Part shown: positions 11,771 through 21,882 of the stretch, one piece after another
Position numbering within the stretch: the first letter of the stretch is position 1
Layout: each line of letters starts with the position of its first letter
From: Apostichopus californicus
Taxonomy: Eukaryota > Echinodermata > Holothuroidea > Aspidochirotida > Stichopodidae
Length of the DNA stretch: 29,525 nucleotides
NCBI GenBank assembly: GCA_020650975.1
Contig: JAIPMN010007151.1
Coordinates: 1-29,525 of the forward strand
Reading direction: 5' to 3'
Made by a program: the position numbers and the translations under genes
The notes under the pieces: generated by a model
Database searches by the model: none
What the model was told of the DNA's origin: nothing
The model's input: only the letters and a program-made list of their open reading frames with translations

Positions 11771-12098
11771 CATTGTTAAGATGATTGAGTAGCTCAATTT
11801 GGGAGGGGGAGTGGACCCTGGGTCCCTGGTGTCGGAGGGTTAAGATGATTAAATAACTCAACTTGGAGGGGGGAGTGGTATGGACCCTGGTATCAGAGGT
11901 TTTAGATGATTGAATAGCTCAACTTGGTGGGGGTATGGACCCTGGTGTCAGAGGATTAAGATGATTGAATAGCTTAACTTGGTGGGGGTATGGACCCTGG
12001 TGTCAGAGGATTAAGATGATTGAATAGCTTAACTTGGTGGGGGTGGGGGAAGGAGTGTACCCTGGTGTCAGAGGGTTAAGGTGATTGAGTGACTCAAG
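11771..12098. repeat. G-rich minisatellite, unit 55-65 bp, about 5.3 copies
   Basis: Each unit runs ttaagatgattgaatagct, then caacttggtggggg, then a purine-rich spacer, then ggaccctggtgtcagaggg. Unit starts are at about 11776, 11840, 11900, 11956, 12011 and 12076. The third and fourth units are almost identical, which suggests recent unit turnover. The remaining units differ mainly in the length of the G-rich block. Confidence 0.9.
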
Positions 12099-13824
12099 AG
12101 AAATATCAAGAGATTGTAATTCTGGCACCCCGGACATTCTGATTTCTCAGCCTACATGGAGTCAGCATAGTGTACAGTTTATGTACTAATTTAAGGACAA
12201 ATACAGATTGTGTATGACACATCCCTGTCCTGTTTGTCAAATATGTTTAGCTTCTCTGATTCTCATTAATTTCTGTCTGTCTGTTTTTGTGTGGGTTTTA
12301 TTTTTGGTTGGGGAAGGGGCGGGGGAACCCTGGCTTAGAGATGTAATTTTTAAGGAATGGTAAAAGGCTCACACAAATGAAAAGGAAATATTTATCATCC
12401 ACAACCTGCCCTCCTTCAACCCCTTCTTACTCCCCATTTGTGTGTAGTGCCAACAAAGTCTAAGTTTTCCTCGAAGTAGAAACCACAGATGGATTCAATA
12501 CTCATAATTTCTTACCTTTTAAATCATATTCAGAAATCTGGAATACTTAACTAATTAAATTTAAAATGTGTGGTATACATATTTTTGACTTTATCAACCA
12601 AGTGACAAATTTGACCATATCGAAATAAAATTGTTTTTAATCCCCTATAAGCCATTGCCATCTATCCATATATCCATTCCCTCACCTAAGACAAGCACAC
12701 TGCATAAGTATCCTTGAAAATTTCTGTGTTTTTATCAGTTTTTTTTTTTAAGTCTTTTTTAAACCTATTTCATTCTGTTACACCTATTTATCTGTTACCA
12801 TCTATTTGTGTGAGCACCCGTTAATACATCTGGTATCGTTGTGAAGTACAATATATTTAAGCAGCAGATGAAAGACTAGAGTGGTATTCCCTACAGACTT
12901 GTCTACACAAAGGTTAATGGTAGTATCCCCTGATGGGTCACTGTGACATGCAAGTTTAAGCACCAGCAATAGCACTTACTCCTACCCACTTGTGGTGCAC
13001 TTCAAAAACTCACTCTACCATAATTTTGTGTGTGACAATTTACTGCCCCCCCCCCTAAAAGTTTAATGATCATGCATGTTAAGGTGAAAGGGCATCGCTT
13101 GGTAAAAGTAGCCACCTTTATATGGTAGTTAATAATATTGATAACCATCTCTTTATTGCTGTCAAGTAGGGCAAGCAACTACTACCCAAGTTTTTGGGTC
13201 AAAGACCCTCACTGGTTTAAGCCTGGTGTATGCATACTGTAGTAAGCATGGTTTTAAAGTGACTGTGTCCATGGAAGTTTAGCATTAAGAGTTAGTTAGT
13301 TTATACAGCATAGCAACAACATATAGAGGGCAGCAATATACACCCAACAGAAGAATCACTAAATTTTCAGTACATATAAGTTAGATTCAATAGGTAGGTT
13401 GTAATCAAATAAACAGAAACATCAACAAGGACACCAGCGAAAGTTTGGGAAGTAACAAACATGTTTCTTGCATGTATACATGCAATGTGGCTTCCATGAG
13501 TTATGGGTCATAGGTCACAGAACAATCAACTCTAACAGGTGCAACAGGTAGCAAAAATGTTACGTGATGGTATCACAGTCCCCCAGAACAATTTACAGCG
13601 ATTCAAATGAAGTCTGTATCTCGCATTATGCATTAAGAAAAGAAACCATGTTTAAAATATCCTGACCATTAGCATGTACTTAAACTCTTTTAAATAAATT
13701 AGTTCTGAAGAATAAATTAGTGTGTACAAAGTACAGCTAGTTTTTGGTGTAGATGTCAGTTTGGGGAATTTGGGGTTGAAGTGAAGAAGTCATGGAAGAT
13801 GAAGATGATGACAACATTTAAACG
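12099..13824. other. Gene-free stretch upstream of the first BRCA2 exon seen
   Basis: AT-rich sequence with a C10 tract at 13046-13055. I looked for the conserved end of the BRCA2 helical domain (an NHYRW-like motif followed by WKLAA) and did not see it on the plus strand. Confidence 0.4.
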
Positions 13825-14095
13825 AGTCTATAACCTTCTTTAGTTGTTTGGAACAGCCTACCTTCAGATCTCCGCAATTGAACAATCTTAATATTTTTAA
13901 GAAGAATTTAAAGACTTATTTTATTTTTAAATGCTTAGAGTGATTTATTCTTATATGATTTTTATTATCTTACCTCTCTTCATGCTATTGTGCATTTTTA
14001 CTATTTTTTTTGTAAGCTTTAACATTTTATGCTGTACAGCACTTTGAGATTTCATGGAAAGCGCTTTATAAGAAGTTAATATTATGATTATTTAG
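13825..14095 (+). mobile_element. 3' fragment of a non-LTR retrotransposon (L2/CR1-like)
   Basis: Translation near 13848 reads WNSLPSDLRN. After a one-base frame change it reads NIFKKNLKTYF, followed by a stop. This is the usual C-terminus of L2/CR1/Jockey-type reverse transcriptase ORFs. A non-coding tail follows with tgtacagcactttgag and aagcgctttataagaag, ending in AT-rich attatgattattt; such tails are common at the 3' ends of these elements. The frame break and the missing 5' part mark a dead, truncated copy. It sits about 360 bp upstream of the first BRCA2 exon in the window. Confidence 0.7.
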
Positions 14096-14453
14096 GAGGC
14101 ACCTGGTTCTGTGCTGATACACAATTAATGTACAAATTTTGTGAAGTAGTTTTGAAGGCTCAGAAATCTTAAAATACTTTGGTTCCTGTGCTATGCATCT
14201 TTGAACTTGTATAGCAGTTTGACTATTTTTTCAGAGCACTTTGCGATGTGATACTTGATAAATTATTCTCTGAGTTCATGTATCCAATGAAGAAAAATAG
14301 CTATTAAAAGGAAATTTTAAAGTAGAAGTTGAAGGAGGATATTGTTTATGGTTGGATCAGGCATAATTTTCATCACATCCGCAGTGAGTGACTAAGGATA
14401 TATTCATGCCATATTTTCCTTATAAAATATGATTTACCGTTTTTTTTAAACAG

Positions 14454-14679
14454 ATTATTGACACCAGATAAAGTACTGCTACAGTTGAAGCATCGTTATG
14501 ACAGAGAGGTCGACCAAAGCCAGAGGTCAGCTCTTAAGAAGATCCTGGAGAGAGATGAAGCGGCATCCCGTAGGATGGTCCTCTGTGTAGCAGGGGTGTG
14601 CGACTCCCACGATGAGAAGAGAGAGGCGGGGAACAGAGATGACCAACAGCCTAGAGATGGAGAGAAGAGAGACAAACAT
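14454..14679 (+). CDS. BRCA2: BRCA2 exon: end of helical domain and start of OB1
   Basis: BRCA2 is the mediator that loads RAD51 onto resected DNA in homologous recombination. Its C-terminal half binds DSS1 and ssDNA. This 226-bp exon follows the acceptor ttttttttaaacag and ends at CAT|GTGAGT. The protein reads LTPDKVLLQLKHRYD, then a segment matching human RRSAIKKIMERDD and VLCV. This is the junction of helical domain and OB1. The first base completes a codon begun in the previous exon. As I recall the human gene, exon 18 starts at the equivalent codon in the same phase. The last 30 residues (KREAGNRDDQQPRDGEKRDK) are charged and low-complexity, matching a variable OB1 loop. A start at 14458 would give a false separate ORF. 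The preceding exon was not found. Confidence 0.95.
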
Positions 14680-15167
14680 GTGAGTGTTGCCGTGGAATCC
14701 CTGAAACACATGATAATCCTAAACCAATAATCCCAGATTGTCTTCATATTTAAAGCTGTGATTGTCTTTTAGACCTTGCCAAGGTTTTTCACACTTATTT
14801 GAAAGTTGAAACGGTTTTATTTTTGTTATCATTATGTTAGGTCTAGGAATTAATGAAAATTCCTCTATTAAGGTTGTTTTTTTTTTGGTTTTTTTGAAGA
14901 AAATACTGTAGAATCTGTAATCAATTTCCTGATCACTGTTTTGAATTAGACAACATGACGGACAAAATTGTGGTATGGTACTATGGAAAACTGGTAAACT
15001 GCATCCATAGGACCAAAATAGCCCAGTCAAATTGTGGTATTGTACCACAGTTTACCATGGAGAAATGGTGTTGTTTTGCCGTGGTTGGTGTGAGGTAAGT
15101 TTTTCCTCTGGCTACACTTCATCTTTGGAGCTTGCATAATGTGTTGAAAGAAGATGAGCATTTTCTG

Positions 15168-15206
15168 CAGAGGAAGGGGAGGAGGGAGGGAAGGAGGGAG
15201 GGAGGC
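15168..15206. repeat. Purine-rich GGGA/GGAG tract
   Basis: Imperfect GGGA-type repeats on the plus strand (gaggagggagggaaggaggg). Confidence 0.75.
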
Positions 15207-16764
15207 AAACATGTGCTACCTTAGGGTTCCAGGTCTTTATTTAGGCTTTGGTCTGAATGACACAAAGTAACAATCAATCACAGAATACAGATGTAAACTT
15301 GTGTATAATTACATTCCTATTTGGATGCATTATGCAAAACCACCAACCAAGATCTTAATTAGATCAACAAACTTGTAAAAATATAAATAAACAATCTTGC
15401 ATATTGAATCTAAAAAGTTTAGATCCTAAGTTTGAGACTATGAGGCATTACTTTTAGACAACCTGGCCTTACTTTCTTCTGTCTGAACAGCAAATTTTTT
15501 GGAAGAAATGTAGTAATATATAACAAAGAATGACCAATATGTAAGCAGTAGGAGAGATGTGTAGGTTGGTGAATAGAAAACCAGCTTTAAGGATGATATC
15601 AATTTTCATTTAACCTATTTTTTTTTATATTGTTACAATGCAATCTGAATGTGGTGTAAATGACTAGTCTTCCGTCAGTAAACCTTCCAAGGTTGATTTT
15701 GGTTGTCGAAACAGAAAGTTGGTAGTCTCTGGCGACCAGAAGGGTGTTAAATATTTGCCCCTTTTGATATTTTTGTATCTATAGAAATGTAAAGTGAAAA
15801 ATATTGCTTTTCTGCAAACATTACAGTTTAAGTGACCAAAATAGACCAAAATAGAACCTTGAGTATAATATGGCATTCAATAGTACTTACTGTAGTACAC
15901 AAAATTCAAAGAATTTAAGTTTTGTTGGATATTAGATCCGGTTCTCTTAGAATGAATGAAATCGAAAGATTAGTACTCATACCGCAAATTTTTTGAATCT
16001 AAAGGAAAAGTAAATGGGGACCTTTTGTACACATGAGCTATTTTCTAAGCTTACAGTATCTTTGTCTGGATGAATTCATGGTAAACATACACTGTAAACA
16101 CAATATATTTTCACATCGCCAATAACTACAATGCGGTTTTTGAACACCATGCATATGTACCGTGATAGTGCGATACTTCTGTGATGCTCTTCCATTAAAA
16201 ATAAAAGAAGAACTTTGTTTTTTCCATTTTCAAGATTGCCAAAGCAAATCAATGAATGCACCGGTCTATTTTAAAGACTGTTGTAGCTCACTTGACTACG
16301 TAGTCCTGTTTGCATAATTGTGGTAATATTGGCTAGCATGAGCCAGCCCTTCTTTTTTTATTTCTTGTATTTTTCTTTTTGGAAACACACATTGTCACTT
16401 TTTATTAGGGTTAAGCAACCTTTGGATTGAAAATAGATGATAATGGTGTTGGCCTGTTAACTTTTTAAGTAAGAGAATCAAGGAAACTTGTATAGCCCTA
16501 TAATACATACAGTACCATTATAGACGCACACAAGCAGATGCATATCATATGCAGTACAATGTAACAGCCTATTTTAAATGGTCTTTTTCACTTTTTGAAA
16601 GTTTCCCTTTAATCACAAACATTTATTATGTTGAGGTACTTCTTTTCCACAGGAATTAACAAAAGAATGAGCAAATTAACTTTTTGGGGTTCTATTTGTC
16701 CAGACACCATGACCTGCAAGAGCAAGTGTACTATAGGCTAATGTACGACTGTCCTGTACACTAT

Positions 16765-16874
16765 TGAGGCCAGCGATTGCTATACACTGTGTAATTCAAG
16801 TATATCCTATACATTTATGTTTTGAGGCTAGCCATTGCTGGATACACTGTGTATTACAAGTATCTATACATTTA
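16765..16874. repeat. Two-copy tandem duplication, period about 58 bp
   Basis: Copy 1 starts tgaggccagcgattgct and copy 2 tgaggctagccattgct. Both continue with atacactgtgta, then caagtat, then ctatacattta. Confidence 0.8.
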
Positions 16875-17932
16875 CAAACATGTTTGTGCCCACTGACATA
16901 CACAAAACTTTCATTTGCTCATTCTTCGCCAAAGGGCTAATTCCTGCGCAAAAGAAGTACCTTATCAGAATAAAGGTGATTGAAGGTAACCTGTCAAATG
17001 TGAATGAGATGATTTTGATAGGCTGTTGTGATAATCTTCGCTTTCTGCCACTTTATGATGGAATGCACAATACAGCTTTAATCTAGAGAACATGAGAGAG
17101 ATTTTTGGTTCAAGTCCTGCATGGTGGGGTTCTTTAGTATGGTTGGGTAATGTCCTTGAGGAATAATCTCATTGCATTTCAGCTTTGAAATGCCTTTCAA
17201 ATTGGTAAAATACAAAATGAGCTGGAAATAATATAATAGAATAGTCCAGAGGTAAAATTTAGTTTAGACTTATCATAAAGGGTTATATTTATCATTTTGG
17301 TGATATTTGAATTTGATCCTACCTATTTTCAAGATATTGATTGTTGAAGTTGCCTGAGTTTGTACCATTTAGATGAACTTGAAAACAAGTGTGCATGATG
17401 TCATATTTTCAACATTGACATGCTTGTTTCTTTGCTTTCTGTTCTTTTGAATTTGGATTGGTAAAGGTTAAAACTTGATCTTTATTATTCAGGAAGATTA
17501 ATGCAAGTAAACATGCAATATTTATCATAGAAATTCATATTCACATTTTAAAGTTCATGATCACATGTTACACCAAAAGTGATCTTGAATCAAACTAGGT
17601 GTGATGAAATTGATATAGACAATTAGTATTAAATGACTGGGATTTCATCAAAAAGTGGAGCAACTTGTTACAACTTTGCTTTCTCTCCTATCTTATGTGA
17701 CTTTCCTCATTTGAAGTTTGAGCATTATGATCATGGAATGAAGACCTAACGTAACATACTTTATTTGCAGTTCTGTGATGGTGTTTTGTTGCCGTTGCGA
17801 AGACTTTCTTCGTGAATAGATGGTATAATTTAATATTTTCCAAGTTTTCATCTCTCCTTTCCCTCTTCCCCACACCTACATTAATGTTGCATCAATCTTA
17901 ATTACTTTGTTGCTGTTGTTGTTGTTTAACAG

Positions 17933-18085
17933 ATGGTGCTTACAGATGGCTGGTACTCTCTGAAAACAATCATGGACGCCCCCATCACTGGTCTATTAGA
18001 TGCTGGTAAAATTACTGTCGGAACAAAGCTTTGTCTGTTTGGTAGCGAGCTGGTAGGGTCTCAGGATGCCTGCTCTCCTCTAGAG
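17933..18085 (+). CDS. BRCA2: BRCA2 exon: OB1 core
   Basis: 153 bp, exactly 51 codons, with acceptor gtttaacag and donor GAG|GTTTGT; both borders are phase 0. It encodes the OB1 strand region LTDGWYSLKTIMD, then DAGKITVGTKL, then GSELVGSQDACSPLE. Human BRCA2 has LTDGWYAVK, GRLTVGQK and GAELVGSPDACTPLE here. Asp of TDGW and Gly of TVG, which are sites of human pathogenic missense changes (D2723 and G2748, from memory), are both conserved. The leading ATG is an internal Met, not a start. Confidence 0.97.
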
Positions 18086-18429
18086 GTTTGTTGAATAACA
18101 TCGCATTATTTCTCTTTTATCAGATTTATGTGGTGGTTTGAAAATTAATTAATTTCTTGTTAGACCACCAATACTGGATTCATGGGTTTTCAATGGAAAC
18201 TAAGGTGGGTGGGGGCAATGGTGGGGGAGGGGGAGCACCACCTTTACTGTAACCAGAAGTCATCGGCATTTATGTAAACTCATTTATACTCTGTCCTAAA
18301 TTGTTCACTCATGTAGGAATTTCGTAAATTACTTTCCATTGCACTTTGGTAGTTCATATCAGATTAAATTATATCCCTGGAAATTCCTCATCTTCCTTTT
18401 ATTTCTGAGTTGCTTTCTTCTCTCACCAG
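18086..18429 (+). other. BRCA2: BRCA2 intron, 344 bp, phase 0
   Basis: GT at 18086-18087 and AG at 18428-18429. It holds a G-rich block around 18205-18236 (ggtgggtgggggcaatggtg and beyond) with several GGG runs, a candidate G-quadruplex on the non-template strand. Confidence 0.85.
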
Positions 18430-18609
18430 GCTCCGGATTCTCTGGCTCTAAAGATCTCGTACAACTCGACACGGAGGGCGAGGTTTGACGCACGTCTGGG
18501 CATCCAGTCTGATCCTAGACCATTCCCAGTCCCGCTGAAATCAGTCCGTGGTAACGGAGGTGCGGTGGGGTGTGTCGATGTCGTCATTGCCAGAGTCTAT
18601 CCTATGCAG
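18430..18609 (+). CDS. BRCA2: BRCA2 exon: end of OB1 and start of OB2
   Basis: 180 bp, 60 codons, phase 0 at both ends (acceptor ctctcaccag, donor CAG|GTGAGC). The translation [20 protein letters not shown] followed by [26 protein letters not shown] aligns along its length with human APESLMLKISANSTRPARW, DPRPFPLPL, GNVGCVDVIIQRAYPIQ. This is the OB1-to-OB2 crossing. Its 5' border lies about eight codons upstream of the border I recall in human, so one intron has shifted or is independent. Confidence 0.97.
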
Positions 18610-18949
18610 GTGAGCAGAACTCATTTTAACTGTACTGGGCTAGTTTGTAGAGCCAGACCAGTTACTGCCATGAAAGTATTTAAATATATCAAAAAATGCC
18701 ATATGTGCTTAATTAAAGCGCCCTGATTGGTCGATCTTGGTTTAACACAATTTTGATGTTTGTTTTAGATTACCAAATATAGATGCTTTATTTCTCCAGT
18801 GTATTCCAACATACAACTTTTGCAAAATGTTTATTAGCCAGTCAATGAAGGGAAAGGAGGGGGGGGAGGGGTTTAGCAAATATCCACTTTTGTTGTTGAC
18901 AGCCAGTCTTTAAAATTAATTGAAATAAATTAAATATTAGAAGTCATTC

Positions 18950-19060
18950 ATATCTTTGTCATTCAAAATGCTATGAAATTTGTGATTCTGACATAGAGAT
19001 TGAGAAATTTCCAGCATTTTTATGAAGCAAGCAACTAACACCAGAATATCCCTTTAATTT
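18950..19060 (+). repeat. Dispersed repeat, copy A
   Basis: Shares atatctttg, attcaaaatgctatga or acaaaatgctatga, ccagcatttttat, aagcaa..aactaac or aagtaattaac, and the end gaatat/ca(c)cctttaat with the sequence at 24347-24459. Both copies are in the same orientation in BRCA2 introns. Confidence 0.7.
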
Positions 19061-19174
19061 ACAATCCAAATTCTGTGTATTTTACGTCTGCTTTGACCAA
19101 TAAAATTAATTGGGATTATGTTCTTTGCTGTGTTTGTCAAGATGCTTTGTTGAATACTGTTACATTCTAGTACA

Positions 19175-19537
19175 TGGGTCATTCCCTATCAGATCAACAG
19201 ATTTTGGAGAAGTTTGTGGTTCAATCTCCTCTAAAAGTTACCACCCTTCTTTCATGATTACAGCACCATGAAGCAAGCATACTCTGAGCAATTTCAGTGG
19301 TATTTGCTTCAAATTTGTCCAATATTTATGACTGTCTAATGTTCCATTTTCCAGCCAAGTGGCATTTTTTGGCATTTTCTCTATTTTTGAGGTCCTATTT
19401 CTCGGCAATTGAATATCCCACTTAAATTTTCAGGGGATGCTTATTTCATGGTGCTCTAATCATGCCAGGAGGGTGGTAATTTTTTCTTGGAGAGGGTCAA
19501 GCAGCAGCTATATGTGATTTGACACAGAAATGACCCA
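19175..19537. mobile_element. Foldback MITE with inverted arms of about 120 bp
   Basis: The left end tgggtcattccctatcagat and the reverse complement of the right end, tgggtcatttctgtgtcaaa, match as terminal inverted repeats. The similarity continues inward: taccacccttctttcatgat and agcaccatgaa on the left against taccaccctcctggcatgat and agcaccatgaa on the right. Arms span about 19175-19300 and 19415-19537 with a loop of about 110 bp. TA dinucleotides lie just outside both ends (tagTA on the left, TAtatg on the right), compatible with a Tc1/mariner-type target site. There is no transposase, so it is a non-autonomous element. Confidence 0.8.
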
Positions 19538-19688
19538 GATATATGATTGAGCACCTGTTAGTCATTCAGTTAAAACTACCTCCCAGGTTATTAAAAGACT
19601 TCAGTTACAATACAAGACACATCAAGGTCTCTCCATACCTACTGACCTTGTGATTGCATTGCCAAGCAATGTATGAATTATGCCCAGA

Positions 19689-19925
19689 ATAATAATAATA
19701 ATATTTGCTTTTTATATAGCGCTTTATACCAGCGATAGGTTTCAAAGCACTTTACAGACGTTATATTACCCCTGGTCAATGATAACCTGTCCCAGAGACA
19801 ATCCCTCCAGTCGACGGGAGCAGTTATATACTGCGTCCCAATGACAAGTTACCTCACAGGTACCCATTTAACCCCTGGGTGGAGAGAGGCAAGTAAGATA
19901 AAGCACCTTGCCCAAGGACACAACG
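19689..19925 (+). mobile_element. Dispersed non-coding repeat with (AAT)n head
   Basis: Begins with (AAT)n and tatatagcgctttatacc, then aaagcactttacag, and ends near aagcaccttgcccaaggaca. Motifs of this kind (gcgctttat, aaagcactttacag, cttgcccaaggacac) are familiar from short repeats in marine deuterostome genomes. I cannot name the family. It ends about 50 bp before the next BRCA2 exon, very close to the branch-point region. Confidence 0.6.
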
Positions 19926-19975
19926 TAATGAATAGAGAAACAGTTATGTAATGCTCGTGATTGGTCTCTCTTCAG

Positions 19976-20126
19976 TACATGGAGAAATACCCGGACGGCT
20001 CATCGGTTTTCAGGAGTCTGAGAGCGGAGGAAAGAGCAGCGGCCGAGTTCCTGAAGACAAAACAAAGGAAGATGGAGATAATCTACAGCCAGATTCAAAA
20101 GAAATTTGAAGAGAAGAATTCAAAAG
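19976..20126 (+). CDS. BRCA2: BRCA2 exon: OB2 start and ascending tower helix
   Basis: 151 bp (acceptor ctctcttcag, donor AAAG|GTACTA), ending in phase 1. It reads YMEKYPDGSSVFRSLRAEER, then a charged helix containing AAAEFLKTKQRKME and IQKKFEEKNSK. This matches human WMEKTSSGLYIFRNEREEE, AQQKRLEALFTKIQEEFEE, where OB2 extends into the tower. Human exon 20 is 145 bp with the same end phase, from memory. The donor GTACTA is weaker than the others. Confidence 0.95.
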
Positions 20127-21760
20127 GTACTACTTCAATGTCATGTTAGGGTTCAGTTTACCGCAGCAGGGATAACCTTGGTTTAGAACCGTTGGCTGCA
20201 TTTTTGTGGCGTAAGTTCACTCGTCATCATAGATGCCCGAATAGAAGCTTTTTGGTTAGTTTATTGTCTTAATGTCGTAACAGATGTTTAAATATCTGAA
20301 TAATTCTTGTTCTTCTCAAGGCAAACATCAACACTTTGGCCTACCTCACTGTCATAGCAGATGTACTGTAGCTAGCCTATGCTAGCCACATTGCATGTAA
20401 TAATGATAGGATAATGATGACGGTTGTGCTGGTAAGGAGGAGGATGCACAGTCATCCAAACAGAAAGTTATGTGCCTCAAGGTGTCTTACAAACTAACAA
20501 AAGAAGCTGTAACATTTACAATTCACATCTCAAAATAAAATTTTGAAAAGAGTGATTCTTTTAATAGTCTTTCCTGGAAAGAGTCTGCCAAGATTGTGGA
20601 TTTGATCTGGTGAGGCAAAGAATATATAAGAATTGGGACTGAAGTTGGTATTGCTGTTAAATATTGTCTCGAAATAATGGCTATTTACCACTGTTTTGGA
20701 AAAGGAGAAACATTTCCTAGATTTTGTGTTACTGGTATGAATCTGGTGACAAAGACAATAAACTAAGTCAAGTCTGAATTAAAACTATGAATTGGATCAA
20801 GTGAAAGGAGGGGCTTTCTTACTAAAAAATGTGCTCGGGGGGGGGGGGGGGTATGAAGGAAGAGGACTTAAAGGGTATCCTTGGTTGTTCTATTAACCAA
20901 GATGTCACATTCTTATGCCTTTAGTACTTTCTGTTGTTGTTCGATCATAAATGGTGTTATTTTTCTTACATACCCACCTCTTTAACCTTACGTATGAGAC
21001 TAATTGTTTGATAAGCCAACTGGTCTTGGTAGCAAACCCAGTGTAATTAGCCTGTTGATTTACACAACACTAGTTGTCAAAGTACTGTGATCCTTCCAAG
21101 TACATTAAACATGTTCCTCTGAGACAAGCTACTTTTCACTCCAAATCCGGACTTATTGAATGTCACATTCAAGTTATTGCATACATCATACTTTGAGCTA
21201 TGTGAGGAGGAAGCCTTGTGTGCTAACATGAACTATTAATCTCATATAGCACTCCTTTCATCCGATGTATGTCACCTAAAGACAAAAACATAGTTAAAAT
21301 TGATATAAACTGCCTCAAATTGTACAGCACCTTTTGATCCATGAATGCCCGTACACATTGTTGACGATAAAAAATGCATCAAGGCAAAGGAAGCCTCTAC
21401 ATTGCAGACAGTTAAATAAGAAAGTTAATTTAGTAGATGGCGCTATTCATGAATGGAAAGTAATGATCTCACATAGTTCAATGAAAGCTGTATGGTTGCT
21501 TTTGTGGCAGGTTCTCTTCAAATTCCACTGGCACCATCCCCCCCCCCTCACTTCCCTACACAGAAATGGCTATGTAAGGATCACCAACCCCATCTAAGGG
21601 CTGGGTAGATCAGTTGGCAGACTGCAGGGCTTGTAAACCCGAAAGTTATTGATTTGAATCCCATCGTTTGTGTATTTACATAATCATGTTTCTGCTTTTC
21701 ATTTGCTTATACCTGTATCCAGTGCCTATTGACAATTCCTTCTGTTTTTTGTTGTTGTAG
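20127..21760 (+). other. BRCA2: BRCA2 intron, phase 1, 1.6 kb
   Basis: GT at 20127 and AG at 21759-21760 after a T-rich tract. Contents: a G15 run at 20837-20851, a C10 run at 21538-21547 and a tRNA-like relic at 21598-21668. An 87-codon plus ORF (21334-21597) lacks usable splice context and conservation. Confidence 0.85.
21598..21668 (+). other. tRNA-like relic (pseudogene or tRNA-derived SINE head)
   Basis: GGGCTGG is followed by an A-box-like TAGATCAGTTGG, an anticodon-loop-like CTTGTAA (TGT, Thr) and a B-box-like GATTTGAATCC, with roughly tRNA spacing. The anticodon stem has mismatches and no 3' acceptor strand pairs with the 5' end, so it is not a functional tRNA. Confidence 0.4.
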
Positions 21761-21882
21761 CTCTTGGTAAAAAGAATACCAAACAAGCTAGGAAGTTCAC
21801 ACAAGAAGAGGTAAAGTCTATGACAACGGGGGCAGACTTGTTTGCTGCCCTCTCGGGGGCATGTGACCCAGGATCTTTGGAG
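21761..21882 (+). CDS. BRCA2: BRCA2 exon: tower tip
   Basis: 122 bp (acceptor tgttgttgtag, donor GAG|GTAAAC), entering in phase 1 and leaving in phase 0. It encodes a lysine-rich start, then RKFTQEEVKSMTTGADLFAA and CDPGSLE. These match human [20 protein letters not shown] and ADPAYLE at the three-helix tip of the tower domain. Human exon 21 is also 122 bp with the same phases (c.8633-8754, from memory), so exon length and borders are preserved across deuterostomes. Confidence 0.96.

Larger units (their letters stand above)
14680..17932 (+). other. BRCA2: BRCA2 intron, phase 0, 3.25 kb
   Basis: GT at 14680 and AG at 17931-17932, with a (TTG)n-like pyrimidine-rich acceptor. It interrupts what I recall as one exon (18) in human. 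Contents: a GGGA-type purine tract (15168-15206), a perfect 7-bp inverted repeat TGTGGTA-ttg-TACCACA near 15033-15050, a small tandem duplication (16765-16874), and no accepted gene. Confidence 0.8.
18610..19975 (+). other. BRCA2: BRCA2 intron with several repeat insertions, phase 0
   Basis: GT at 18610 and AG at 19974-19975. Three separate repeat elements lie within it (18950-19060, 19175-19537, 19689-19925; listed separately). The rest is AT-rich with a G8 run at 18859-18866. Confidence 0.85.

Noticed and set aside
11341..12098. CRISPR-like array
   Set aside because: The units are head-to-tail with no unique spacers, in a eukaryotic intron or intergenic setting: minisatellites.
14458..14730. 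Separate small gene starting at 14458
   Set aside because: It is an internal BRCA2 exon; the frame after 14679 is intron read-through past a strong GTGAGT donor.
17108..17118. B-box-like ggttcaagtcc as a tRNA gene
   Set aside because: No A box or cloverleaf could be made from the upstream bases.
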